A stretch of 64,000 nt of DNA from Chromatiales bacterium (lineage in GTDB: Bacteria > Pseudomonadota > Gammaproteobacteria > UBA6429 > Thiohalophilaceae): assembly GCA_027032075.1 (NCBI GenBank), contig JALVOC010000118.1:35395-99394 (forward strand), given 5' to 3'. Shown in pieces: positions 39,501 to 47,393 of the stretch. Both the position numbers and the translations under genes were made by a program. Numbering within the stretch: the stretch's first letter is position 1; each line of letters starts with the position of its first letter. The notes beneath the pieces were generated by a model. That model was not told the origin of the DNA. It was given only the letters and a program-made list of their open reading frames with translations, and searched no databases.

Positions 39501-40607
39501 GGATGTTTCCGCCTGCAGATCAGTGTCGTTGGAATCCTCGAGGCGGAAGCGCAGCCGGCCGGTATTGTTACGCTTCACCAGGAAGAAATATTTGTCCGCG
39601 CCGCTGCCGCCGTTGTTGCGCGAGCCGTCCATCAACATGCGGTTGCCGCTGTCCCAGACAGTGTTGCTGTTGTACCAGAAGGTGACCGTGCCGCGGCTGC
39701 CGATCTGGTTGCGCACGTTCAGGGTGCTGTCGACGGCAGCGTTGTTGTTGGAAAAATTGCCGCCGCGGCAGATATAGCCGGGATCGATGGTGTCGGCGTT
39801 TGCCACGCGATCACCGTTGTTGCCGTTGCCGCTGCCGTCCTGTACTTCACCGGCCGTACCGTTCCATGCCAGTTCGTCCATGGCGTAATAGGCCAGCGGC
39901 GCGGGAGTATGGGTGGAGAAACGAAATGCAGTATTCTGCAGATCCGTTGCGGTATTGTAATCGATGAGCTGATAGTCGTCGGTGGCGACCTCCCAGCCGA
40001 TTTGCGGATGCCCCTGGGTGGGGTTGCTGATATTGCGGTACTGAAAAACGAAGTCGCCGTTTTCATGCAGGATCAGCTGGGCATCGAAACTGCTGCCGGC
40101 TGCGTTCCATTCGGGCACGTTCGCAAAGGTCACCACGAACATGCGGTTGGGGGCGCTGCCAAGCGTTGCGTAACGCACCGTGCCGCCTGCGCTCGGATCG
40201 AGATCGCCACCGTAAAGACGCAGTGTGCGCGCCAGGCGCGTGTCCGGCATGGGATAGGGATAGATACGGGGCGGGCCGACCACCTGCGTGCCGTAACCGC
40301 AGTAGTTGTTACTGAACTGGACCCTGCCGTTGGACATGATGCGGGCGGTGGTGTAGTTCACACCGCCAAAGTTGAAACTGAAGCCGAGTGGCAGTTCCTG
40401 GCTGATGTCATCATCGACAGCCGCAGAACCGCCGCTGCATTCATTGGCAGGTCCGCCCGGGGCGGCGGTCCACACCACGTTGCTATGGGTGGCGGAGTCG
40501 ATCCAGCTGAACGGCTCGGCGGAATCAGTATAGGTGCCCGCCATCACAGGCAGGGTGACGAGCAATAACAGCAGCCCTAACAGATTTTTCAAACCACGCC
40601 ACGCCAT
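36534..40607 (-). CDS. mshQ: MshQ-like large surface protein of the MSHA locus
   Basis: A 1357-residue exported protein with the signal peptide LKNLLGLLLLLVTLPVMA. Residues ~24-235 form an N-terminal beta domain. Two LamG/concanavalin-like domains follow at about 240-470 and 475-695, each opening with DE(L/A)AWNGTxxEVxDxSGxxNxG and containing WHHVAITWD or WYYVTAVHD. The C-terminal ~590 residues match the DUF6701 region that ends MshQ proteins, closing with RATFGIYRGDDRIIYWRE. It is the last gene of the pilus operon, as in Vibrio. Its role may be surface adhesion; this is not established. Confidence 0.9.
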   Translation of the reverse strand: MAWRGLKNLLGLLLLLVTLPVMAGTYTDSAEPFSWIDSATHSNVVWTAAPGGPANECSGGSAAVDDDISQELPLGFSFNFGGVNYTTARIMSNGRVQFSNNYCGYGTQVVGPPRIYPYPMPDTRLARTLRLYGGDLDPSAGGTVRYATLGSAPNRMFVVTFANVPEWNAAGSSFDAQLILHENGDFVFQYRNISNPTQGHPQIGWEVATDDYQLIDYNTATDLQNTAFRFSTHTPAPLAYYAMDELAWNGTAGEVQDGSGNGNNGDRVANADTIDPGYICRGGNFSNNNAAVDSTLNVRNQIGSRGTVTFWYNSNTVWDSGNRMLMDGSRNNGGSGADKYFFLVKRNNTGRLRFRLEDSNDTDLQAETSNNSYAAGTWHHVAITWDINNDADWLQIYIDGTRRATNRANLNGPLNITGLLGNLNTLYFGDNRTGGVSGNGYTRNSANGIEDEARIYTEVLSAAQINNDMNQTHECLLTNLHMDEAAWNGTVDEVVDSSGKNNHGTGINGATTGGNNISDWAIPSNPGTCRYGTFDGNDDYVALPGFPDLNGSFTIGAWIRPRAINNDQRIFADDENNSGGFAFSLGDPGDGRLRFFSRNVSPVSLDSPAVITANSWYYVTAVHDAAAKTRQIYVNANPVTAAATYTGNWGTDTGLASVGGETNGAGSEAVPNWRFDGDIDEVRVYSRALSQAEIAAVMNETHACTIVPTLDHLEIQHDGTALTCNPENVTIRACANADCSSLYADDVTVTLTPTGWVGGDTQVVTGGSSTFQLRHTLPEVVTLGISSSTPLALNPVTCLNTSDSSNSCDLTFYDTGFIYTVPTQTSCQTSASITVAAVRKDITTQQCVPSFANRNETINFWTTYVNPASGTNQLTLNNGSTDYLLATAAPGTGVPLAFDANGEATVTVTYPDAGQLTLNSRFDGSGAESGLVMTGGATYVTKPARLYVYSDDLNSDCASADLACSAFRQAGQAFTLKVRAACADTTVTPNFEHNNISITHNLVAPAAGNAGTIDVGTTAITAGDNGERAIANQAVSEVGVFSFMAQLTAGSPYFGETTIGDAASNTSVNIGRFYPAYFDVTRIHGCAAGAFTYSGQPFSVTATAYNSNSVITQNYSGALGFAQPTTVSDAGDTGNFTNNVIPAANFGNPQAAAGTRNDITYTFPSVETAPTTITLRAEDPDGVSSLGHLEETTDIHSGRVAIENAFGSELVDLSVPTRVQHYDGSDFVDFSNDTCSVMSLTLGKIDGTLNVGNGGTAGDTCIWDDAGNSGANNCSDAGILPGPVALQYTEPANNADFNLYLKAPGAGFTGNVDVTGIVDSWLQYDWKGAGKENPVGRATFGIYRGDDRIIYWRERFE

Positions 40608-40697
40608 AGTATTGATATCGATCGAGTCATTTTGCCTCTTTAATAGTAGTTACAGCATTCCTGCGATGACATGCCTTTTCAGACAAGCGGTGGCAAT

Positions 40698-41111
40698 TCA
40701 GGGATTTTTGGCCATTACCTCGATGCTGCGGTGGGCGGTATTGCCATCGGGCCCGAACTGGCAGGTGCCGGTACTATTCACAATGTAATAGGTGTCGCCG
40801 CCCACCGTTTGGGGGGTGCAGCTCACCACGGCCGAGCAGCCAGCCAGTCCGGCTGCAGTGAAATTCGGTGTCAGACTCAATGCATTGCAGCCGGCCGCAC
40901 CGATGCTGCCGCCTGCGAGCGGAAAGATGTTGTGTAACGCCAGTTGGGCGCCGCTCTCGGCGGCATAGAAGGCGCGGATCGACAAAACTTCCGCAGATAC
41001 GGATTCCTGGCCGGTGCGGCTCAGAGTGACCATGGCCGCACCAATCAAAGCCAGCACGGTGATGATGAATACCGCGATCGGCAGGCTGAATCCTCTCTCT
41101 TCAGGGCGCAT
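40698..41111 (-). CDS. mshP: MshP, minor pilus protein
   Basis: A 137-residue protein with an N-terminal hydrophobic helix, GFSLPIAVFIITVLALIGAA, after a short charged leader. The usual prepilin Glu at position +5 is absent (GFSLPI), as is typical of MshP/PilX-like proteins. The body has four cysteines (AAGCNAL, AGCSAVVSC, TGTCQFG) that may pair in the periplasm. It overlaps the end of mshO by 11 bases and precedes mshQ. Confidence 0.88.
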   Translation of the reverse strand: MRPEERGFSLPIAVFIITVLALIGAAMVTLSRTGQESVSAEVLSIRAFYAAESGAQLALHNIFPLAGGSIGAAGCNALSLTPNFTAAGLAGCSAVVSCTPQTVGGDTYYIVNSTGTCQFGPDGNTAHRSIEVMAKNP

Positions 41112-41949
41112 TTCGAAGTTGAACCTCCTGTTGCAGGCGGACCCATTCGCCGTCCTGCATAAAGCGAAAATCGAGTTTCACCACCGCGGCACGGGAAAGA
41201 CTGCCAGGGGTATAGGTAAAGGGCGTGACAGCGGTGGCATTGTCCTGCAGATAAATGTCATCAGCCAGCAGGGCGGGGGTGGCGGGTACCCCGGTAGTCA
41301 GTTCCGGCGGTGCGCTGGCGCTGGCATCGATACCATAATCCGCATAACGGTTTAACTGGTTGTTGCCGTCGTCGATGCAGAAACTCACCGGATCCGCGAC
41401 GAGAAAAAACCGTTGCCGGCTGGAGGCGAAAGTAAACTGGTGTGCCGGGTTGAGCAGCACCTCCCCCGCTGCCGTATTGGAGGCGGGATCGAAGTCGGCA
41501 ACCTGGCCAGGACTGCCGGTGTTATAAAGTGGGGCAGGCGCATACGGATAGACCACAATGTGGAAGGTACCGCCACCCGGTCCGGTAAAGGGTACCGCCG
41601 GGAAAGAAGTGCTGGCAGCCGTGAGGGGCAGATCCGTATAGGCGGAAGCGCGCACCACCGGAAAAAATTCGATACAGGCGGTGGTGACACCCGCCGTGGT
41701 GGTTGTCGTCAGCCGGATGCTGTTTGGCAGGGCGTTGCGCACCTCCCGTACCACTCTTTCGGTGGCTGTGCGTGCCAGGCTGGTGATTTGATCGCGCCGC
41801 GCGGAGTCGCTGTATGCCTGCGTGGTCTGAACAATATAAATGGCGGTTCCAGCGGCGATCAGGCCGAGAATGGTGATCACCACAACCAGCTCAATCAGAC
41901 TGAAGCCCGATTGGCGGTTGTGTGGTTTACAGAGTGTCTCAGGCATCAT
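41101..41949 (-). CDS. mshO: MshO, minor pseudopilin
   Basis: A 282-residue prepilin with a class III signal: charged leader, then GFSLIELVVVITILGLIAAG with the conserved Glu5. The long C-terminal domain and the phrase LARTATERVVREVRNALPNS are typical of MshO. MshO sits between mshD and mshP in Vibrio and does so here, with overlapping ends (mshP start lies inside mshO). It probably forms part of the pilus tip complex. Confidence 0.92.
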   Translation of the reverse strand: MMPETLCKPHNRQSGFSLIELVVVITILGLIAAGTAIYIVQTTQAYSDSARRDQITSLARTATERVVREVRNALPNSIRLTTTTTAGVTTACIEFFPVVRASAYTDLPLTAASTSFPAVPFTGPGGGTFHIVVYPYAPAPLYNTGSPGQVADFDPASNTAAGEVLLNPAHQFTFASSRQRFFLVADPVSFCIDDGNNQLNRYADYGIDASASAPPELTTGVPATPALLADDIYLQDNATAVTPFTYTPGSLSRAAVVKLDFRFMQDGEWVRLQQEVQLRNAP

Positions 41950-41953
41950 GGCA

Positions 41954-42514
41954 TCAATAGTTGGTTCGATAATAACTGACGGGAATGGTATCGCCGAACG
42001 GTGTGGTGATGAGCAGGTTGATCAGTTTGGCATAGCGGTTGTCGGCCAGTCCCAGGTCGTTCCCGGCATAGCTCACGCTGATCTGAACGCGGTAATCGGC
42101 GTAATCGGGATTACTGTTGCCGGCGGCGTCCACCGGCGGGTTATCGTCGGTACAGTGGTAGTCATCCACGTCATTATAGGTGCTGCGGGTTTCGTTATCG
42201 GGGCCGAACAACACGGTGGGATTGAGAGCGCTGCCACACGCCCGCTCATTCGTGCAATTCGGACCGGCTGCGCTGTCACAGGCGGGCAGGCCACCCTGGC
42301 CGGTATTCTCGTCATATTTTTTGGTGGCGATCTCATCCAGATACGCCTGGGCGATCTCCATCGCGCGGGTTTTCACCAGGGCTTGTGGCGCCAGCGTCAC
42401 ACTCTGGTTGATCACCAGGATGGTGCCGGTCAGGGCAAGGGCAATCACGACGATAAAGATCACCAGTTCGATCAGGGTGAACCCCGCAGCAGGTCGTTTA
42501 CGTGGTATCAACAT
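41954..42514 (-). CDS. mshD: MshD, minor pseudopilin
   Basis: A 186-residue prepilin with leader MLIPRKRPAA and helix GFTLIELVIFIVVIALALTG. The helix is followed by QALVKTRAMEIAQAYLDEI, a pattern characteristic of MshD/PilV-type proteins. It overlaps mshC by 7 bases at its 5' end and lies 4 bp from mshO. Extracytoplasmic cysteines (PACDSAAGPNCTNERACGS) suggest disulfides. Confidence 0.9.
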   Translation of the reverse strand: MLIPRKRPAAGFTLIELVIFIVVIALALTGTILVINQSVTLAPQALVKTRAMEIAQAYLDEIATKKYDENTGQGGLPACDSAAGPNCTNERACGSALNPTVLFGPDNETRSTYNDVDDYHCTDDNPPVDAAGNSNPDYADYRVQISVSYAGNDLGLADNRYAKLINLLITTPFGDTIPVSYYRTNY

Positions 42515-42945
42515 GGATGTGCGTACCCCGTGGTTTCGATACAGACGTTGCGCCCGCCTGCAAGGGTAATGGTGGTGGTCGCACCGGTATTTCCGAGCAC
42601 ATCGTAGTTCACGGTGACATCGTTCACCGTGACGGTCTCCGGCAGGGGATAGTCGATGCTCTGTGGTCCTCCCTCGTTGTAAGTGATGCGCGCACGATGA
42701 CTGGTGTTGTCCGTGACAAACTGGACGGCAGCCGCATTCCCCTTGTTCATTGCCAGTTGTTGTGCGCGGCGGGCGGCGGCGATGAGGGTGTCCTGGGTGG
42801 TGCGGGGCTCGATGCTGTCGCTGCCGATGAAGCGGGGGATGGCGAACACCGCGAGGATGGCAACAATCAGAATAACACTGATGAGCTCCACCAGGGTGAA
42901 GCCGGTGTGGCGGGAGTAAGAGCTGTATCCTGATCGAGTACGCAT
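42508..42945 (-). CDS. mshC: MshC, minor pilin
   Basis: A 145-residue prepilin. I use the ATG at 42945 (MRTRSGYSSYSRHTGFTLVE); the open frame runs to 42996 but overlaps the ligase gene. The cleavage motif TGFTLVELISVILIVAILAV is well formed. The body, with AAARRAQQLAMNKGNAAAVQ and two C-terminal cysteines (NVCIETTGYAHPC), fits MshC. It lies 5 bp from the upstream ligase gene. Confidence 0.88.
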   Translation of the reverse strand: MRTRSGYSSYSRHTGFTLVELISVILIVAILAVFAIPRFIGSDSIEPRTTQDTLIAAARRAQQLAMNKGNAAAVQFVTDNTSHRARITYNEGGPQSIDYPLPETVTVNDVTVNYDVLGNTGATTTITLAGGRNVCIETTGYAHPC

Positions 42946-42949
42946 ACTG

Positions 42950-44899
42950 TCATTGCCCCGATGATATGGGATCAACATAGCGGTTGAAGTCCGCATTTGC
43001 CAGTTCGCGGCGGTACTTTTCCAACTGCTGAGAAACCGCAGTGGCGAGTTGTTGTTCCCCGACGCTCTCGGCAGTGGAGGCAGTCAGTGCCAGGTAGTTG
43101 AGAAATGTTGGGGTCAGGCCGCGATAACTGTAGCGGATGCCGGTCCGGAGTACGCTGAAGGCCACGTCGGTATCATTGCGTTTCAGCAGGTAGCGTGCCA
43201 TGGCAAGACGTGCGCGCAGGTAACGGGGGTTGCGTTGCAGCGCGGTGGCATAGGCTTCGATGATCGCCGGCAGATCGTCCGGCCGCGACTGTTCGTACAG
43301 TTTTGCACGGATGAAAGGGATTTGCGGCCGCAGCGGGTTGAGTTTCTCGGCGCGCTGCAGTTTTTTCTCCGCCTCCTCCCACAGGCTGCGGCACAATTCG
43401 GGTTTATCGGGTATCAACAAGGCGCTTTCGCGCAACAGATCGGCATCGGCGTAATAGGGCGCATCCACCAGCGGGGTCAGCTTTTGTGCGCGTAAAAAAG
43501 CAAAATGGGCCTGTTCCAGCCGGGATTCAGCCGCCAGGCGGCGGCCAAGCGCGTGGTAATAACTGCCCAGGGCGAGGCTGCCGAAATAACTGATGAGGGT
43601 AACACCGAACAAACCGAGGCTCAGGTAAAAGACAGCGGGCCGGAACAATTTTTTTGGCAGCCAGACGGCTTCCTCGCGGGGGTCGAGGGTTTCCGCCAGC
43701 TGATGGAAGCGTCCCAGCATCAGGCCGGTAAGCAGCATGGTTGGCAGTATATAAAGATTGTAGGTAAACAGGCTGTGAGTGAATACGGTCGACAAACCGG
43801 CGGAAAGAGCAAGAAATTCAATTCTGACAGGCTGTTTTGTTTCCGCTGAACGCCAGACGCGGATGAAGCGCCAGAGTGCCACCACAAGGATGCCAACAAA
43901 CAGAATGGCGCCGGGCAGGCCGGTTTCCAGCGCCAGCTGCAGGTAATCGTTGTGCACATAGAAGCCGGCGCTCTTGTCCAGTGGATGCAGGGTGGGCGGG
44001 ATCGCCAGAAAATAGGTGCCAAGCCCGATGCCGGTGGCAGGGTGTTGCAGGAACAGATCCCAGGCAGGCCCCCAGATCACGTAACGGCCAAAACCGGCCT
44101 TGTCCGTGTCCTGCAGCGTGGCGATACGCGCCAGCAAGTCGACTTTGCCATCCAGCGGATTGAGGTATGAGGCGAGTTCCGCAAAGGCAAAGGCCGCGAT
44201 GATGGTGGCAAGCGATATCCACCAGCGGCGTTTGTCTGCATAGCGAAAACCGAGCAAAAGCAGCAAAATTCCGGCAAAACCGAAGCTCAGCCAGATGCCG
44301 CGGCTTTTGATGATCCCGAGCAGAAAAGCAAACAGGAACATCACCACCAGGAAGGTAAACTTGCTTTTTTCCGTTTCTGCCCGCAGGTACAAGCCAACCA
44401 GGGGAAACAGCAGCAGATTGAAAATCGCACCCAGTGAATTTTTATTGAAGAAGGTGCCATTGGGTTGGCCGTTGACGAAAAAGAACTGATAAATCGCCAC
44501 GAAGGCAAGGATTACGCACACCGGGACGATCAGCGTAAAGGCACTTTGCCATAATGCTGTTTTCTGCGGATGCAGTACGTAGATCAGGTAAATCAAGGGG
44601 AAGGCGCCCACCCACCAGAAATTCACCACGCTGAGATAAGGCACCTGACTGAAGGGAATGGAAAAGCCCAGCCATAACCAGAACAACATCATCGCAACGG
44701 TCAACCATGGCCAGCCGAGACGGGCATCCTCGCGGTAGATTTTTACCCCCGTCTCCATCAGGAGAAACACCAGGGCAATCAGGGAGAGTGCCAGATAGTG
44801 GATGGCAATGCCGTTGAAAAACAGTGCACAGCCAAAAGCGGCAAGGATCAGGTAGGGGCCGGGATTCCGTAACGGGTTAAAGGCAGTCAAGACAGGCAA
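42950..44899 (-). CDS. O-antigen ligase/pilin-glycosylation-type membrane protein with TPR tail
   Basis: A 649-residue protein. Around ten hydrophobic helices span residues ~10-470, with the Wzy/WaaL-type periplasmic loop in GIGLGTYFLAIPPTLHPLDK (about 300-320) and the nearby HNDYLQLALETGLPGA, the hallmark of the O-antigen ligase superfamily. The C-terminal ~170 residues look like TPR repeats (AEKKLQRAEKLNPLRPQIPF). Being inserted between mshA and mshC it may be an O-oligosaccharyltransferase acting on the pilin (TfpO/PglL-like), but the substrate is inferred only from position. Confidence 0.85.
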   Translation of the reverse strand: MPVLTAFNPLRNPGPYLILAAFGCALFFNGIAIHYLALSLIALVFLLMETGVKIYREDARLGWPWLTVAMMLFWLWLGFSIPFSQVPYLSVVNFWWVGAFPLIYLIYVLHPQKTALWQSAFTLIVPVCVILAFVAIYQFFFVNGQPNGTFFNKNSLGAIFNLLLFPLVGLYLRAETEKSKFTFLVVMFLFAFLLGIIKSRGIWLSFGFAGILLLLLGFRYADKRRWWISLATIIAAFAFAELASYLNPLDGKVDLLARIATLQDTDKAGFGRYVIWGPAWDLFLQHPATGIGLGTYFLAIPPTLHPLDKSAGFYVHNDYLQLALETGLPGAILFVGILVVALWRFIRVWRSAETKQPVRIEFLALSAGLSTVFTHSLFTYNLYILPTMLLTGLMLGRFHQLAETLDPREEAVWLPKKLFRPAVFYLSLGLFGVTLISYFGSLALGSYYHALGRRLAAESRLEQAHFAFLRAQKLTPLVDAPYYADADLLRESALLIPDKPELCRSLWEEAEKKLQRAEKLNPLRPQIPFIRAKLYEQSRPDDLPAIIEAYATALQRNPRYLRARLAMARYLLKRNDTDVAFSVLRTGIRYSYRGLTPTFLNYLALTASTAESVGEQQLATAVSQQLEKYRRELANADFNRYVDPISSGQ

Positions 44900-44922
44900 G
44901 GGGGTTTATGCCTGAAAAGCGG

Positions 44923-44946
44923 GAGGGCGGTGAACACACCGCCCTC
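44923..44946 (-). terminator. Hairpin between mshA and the ligase gene
   Basis: On the minus strand, a perfect 10-bp stem GAGGGCGGTG/CACCGCCCTC with a TGTT loop lies 9 bases after the mshA stop. Only a short CTTTT follows, so it is probably a partial terminator or a 3' stabiliser that lets the major pilin transcript exceed the downstream genes. Confidence 0.75.
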
Positions 44947-44954
44947 TTGTTCCG

Positions 44955-45422
44955 TTAACAACTGCCGGTCGGGGCGGTAACAGGGTCGCCGAGACTGGCC
45001 GGCAGGTATTCTGCACGGCAGCCGGCGTTACCGCCGTTCGTCGGTGTGTAATAAACAGTGCCGGGTGTGGTGGTGTCATCCGCAGTGAAACCGTCCGGGG
45101 TGGGCATGGCAACGCCGATACCGGTTGCCAGACTTGCACTGGGACGGCCGCCGCGGCCCACGTTTGCATTCTCAGACAGCACGGTGACGGTACTGCCGCC
45201 CATGGAAATGGTGGTCGCGGCTTTATCGCCATTCACGACATACTGTGCCTGGCCCAGGGCGGCAGCCGCTCGCAGGCCGCCGGCGACACCCTGGACGCTG
45301 GCCTGCCGGGCGTCAGTGGTGACGTCAATATATTTCGGCAGGGCGGTAGCCGCCAGCAGGCCCAGGATAACGATTACCACCACCAGTTCAATCAGGGTAA
45401 AACCTTGTTGCTTCGTTTTCAT
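44955..45422 (-). CDS. mshA: MshA, major MSHA-type pilin
   Basis: A 155-residue prepilin: leader MKTKQQ, cleavage before GFTLIELVVVIVILGLLAAT, Glu5 present. The body contains ALPKYIDVTTDARQASVQGV, very close to Vibrio MshA, and a C-terminal cysteine pair (NAGCRAEYLP...PTGSC) consistent with the pilin D-loop. It has the best ribosome site of the locus (AGAGGTTGACAG). It is followed by a stable hairpin. Confidence 0.95.
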   Translation of the reverse strand: MKTKQQGFTLIELVVVIVILGLLAATALPKYIDVTTDARQASVQGVAGGLRAAAALGQAQYVVNGDKAATTISMGGSTVTVLSENANVGRGGRPSASLATGIGVAMPTPDGFTADDTTTPGTVYYTPTNGGNAGCRAEYLPASLGDPVTAPTGSC

Positions 45423-45502
45423 TCTGTCAACCTCTTGCTGAGTTGCTGATTAGTCCAGGTGCAAAACCCCGGTGTGTTTACTAAAAAGTTTTGTTCACGT
45501 TG

Positions 45503-46087
45503 TTACGGCGTATACTGCTTGATATCAATGGGTTCATTCGTCCAGCGGTATGCTTCCACGGGTTGAAGTCGCAATCCTTTTAATCTGTCGAGGCCGCTGT
45601 CGTAACGGCCGTTACTGTTTATATCGTCAAATATCGGCACAATTTTAATTCTGATCCGTGCCGGCCCTTTCAGTGAAGTACGTAAGTACTCGCTGTTACG
45701 CACCCGGTAGACAAGAGCCCTGCCTGTTTTGTCAAAATACCAGGTACCGCTTTCAATTTTTCCGGCCCGGGGTTTTTCGATCTCTCCCAGGTAGTTCACC
45801 GGCACATCCGCCAGCAGATCCATCGGGTTGGAACCGATCAGCCGGTCCAGCTCCGGCAGCGTGTCGCGTGCGACATGCGCCGCGATCTCCATCGCCAGGG
45901 CACTTTGCAGAATGCCCAGGGTTTGCTGCACGCTGACCCGTTCGGCTTCCACTTCCAGTTTCAGCAAACGGTTCACGGCGAAGACGAACAGGATGCTGAT
46001 CAGGCAAATCACCACCACCAGTTCAAGCAGGGTAAAGCCCCGAATGGTGTTGCGGCGATAAGATAAGTTGTGTTTTGCCGAAATCAC
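45503..46087 (-). CDS. Minor pseudopilin in the MshB/MshF position, with a calcium-loop-like motif
   Basis: A 194-residue prepilin between mshG and mshA, where Vibrio has mshF and mshB. The N-terminus has GFTLLELVVVICLISILFVF with Glu5. The body is unlike typical MshB. Residues ~154-167 read DDINSNGRYDSGLD, which resembles a DxNxNGxxDxxxD EF-hand/dockerin calcium loop. Calcium sites are known in the GspG-type and PilY1 parts of related machines. Assignment to MshB or MshF is by position only. Confidence 0.8.
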   Translation of the reverse strand: MISAKHNLSYRRNTIRGFTLLELVVVICLISILFVFAVNRLLKLEVEAERVSVQQTLGILQSALAMEIAAHVARDTLPELDRLIGSNPMDLLADVPVNYLGEIEKPRAGKIESGTWYFDKTGRALVYRVRNSEYLRTSLKGPARIRIKIVPIFDDINSNGRYDSGLDRLKGLRLQPVEAYRWTNEPIDIKQYTP

Positions 46088-46154
46088 AATAACTTATGTC
46101 GTAATTTTAGAGTAATATCTAATTTCAGCAATAATACTTTAGTTGTAGAAGGGC

Positions 46155-47384
46155 TCAGCCGCCGCCCTTGACCACCCGTGCAAGATCCCACATCGGCAGG
46201 TAAACACCGAGCGCCAGCAGCAAGACCATCGCGCCAATGATCACGATCAGAATGGGTTCGATGGCGCTGCTGAGGTTTTTCAGTTTGTAATCCACTTCGC
46301 GCTCGTAAAATTCGGCAACGTAGTCAAGCATGTCATCCACCGCGCCGGTCTCTTCTCCCACGGCGATCATCTGCATCACCAGCGGCGTGAACAGGCGGGT
46401 CTCGTTCGCGGTCTGGGTGATGGATTCGCCCCGTTCAACCCCGGTACGCATGTTCTGAATGCGCCGCTCGACAAACACATTGTCCACCGCGCGGCCAACC
46501 ACTGTTAATCCCTGTGTCAGCGGCACGCCGGAGCGCAGGGTCATGGCGAAGGCATTGGCAAAACGTCCCAGAAGCGATTCGTTTATCACCTCGCCGACAA
46601 TCGGCAGGCGCAGTTTGGCCCGATCCCAGGTCATGCGGCCGTTGTCGGTTTTCAGATAGAGACGGGTTCCGTACATCAGGCCTGCAAGCAACAGCAGCAG
46701 ATGTGGCCAGTAGGTGAGGCTGAAGTCCGAAATACTGAGCAGCAATTTGGTTTGCCACGGTAATTCGGCATGAAATTTGGCAAATATTTTTGCGAACACG
46801 GGAATGACCCAGAGATTGATCACCACCATGGCGATGCTGATGGCGCTGACGACAAAGACGGGATAACGCATGGCCGAGCGGATACGGGTGCGGGTCTCTT
46901 TTTCCCGTTCAAGGTATTGCGCCAGGCGTAACAGGGCGTCATCCAGCCGGCCGGTTTGTTCCCCCACCTGCACCATGCTGATGAACAGATCGCTGAACAC
47001 CTTGGGATGCTGGTGGAGCGCGGTGGTCAGGTCATGCCCCGACTCCAGATCCAGTGCGATTTCGCGTAATACTTCGGAAAACGCGGGGCTGCCCACATTC
47101 TCCGCTAGGCCGGTGAGGGCACGCACAATGGGCACGCCGGCGCGCATCAGGGTATAGAGCTGGCGGCTGAAGAGGATGAGATCGTCCAGGCCGGGTTGGC
47201 GCCGCGTCAGGCGCCGATAGAGTTTTTCCCAGGGTTTTGGTTTGTCGATTGCCGGATTGATGTCCACCGGGATGATGCCGCTGTTCATCAGCCGGCTTGC
47301 CACCGCTTCGGAAGAGGGCGCTTCAACCTTGCCACTGACGGCGGTGCCCTGTTGATTGCGTCCCCGATAGCTGAATAAAGGCAT
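46155..47384 (-). CDS. mshG: MshG, inner-membrane platform protein (GspF/PilC family)
   Basis: A 409-residue protein with two GspF domains (residues ~70-190 and ~270-395) and three membrane helices, near 175-195 (YPVFVVSAISIAMVVINLWV), 225-245 and 380-400 (EPILIVIIGAMVLLLALGVY). The N-terminal MPLFSYRGRNQQGTAVSGKV is the standard family start. It anchors the assembly ATPase at the inner membrane. It follows mshE by 9 bp. Confidence 0.95.
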   Translation of the reverse strand: MPLFSYRGRNQQGTAVSGKVEAPSSEAVASRLMNSGIIPVDINPAIDKPKPWEKLYRRLTRRQPGLDDLILFSRQLYTLMRAGVPIVRALTGLAENVGSPAFSEVLREIALDLESGHDLTTALHQHPKVFSDLFISMVQVGEQTGRLDDALLRLAQYLEREKETRTRIRSAMRYPVFVVSAISIAMVVINLWVIPVFAKIFAKFHAELPWQTKLLLSISDFSLTYWPHLLLLLAGLMYGTRLYLKTDNGRMTWDRAKLRLPIVGEVINESLLGRFANAFAMTLRSGVPLTQGLTVVGRAVDNVFVERRIQNMRTGVERGESITQTANETRLFTPLVMQMIAVGEETGAVDDMLDYVAEFYEREVDYKLKNLSSAIEPILIVIIGAMVLLLALGVYLPMWDLARVVKGGG

Positions 47385-47393
47385 GCCGTCGCC

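Noticed and set aside
39468..40568. 366-codon plus-strand open frame
   Set aside because: Antisense to the N-terminal half of mshQ; no family features and an implausible Val/Ala/Gly-rich composition.
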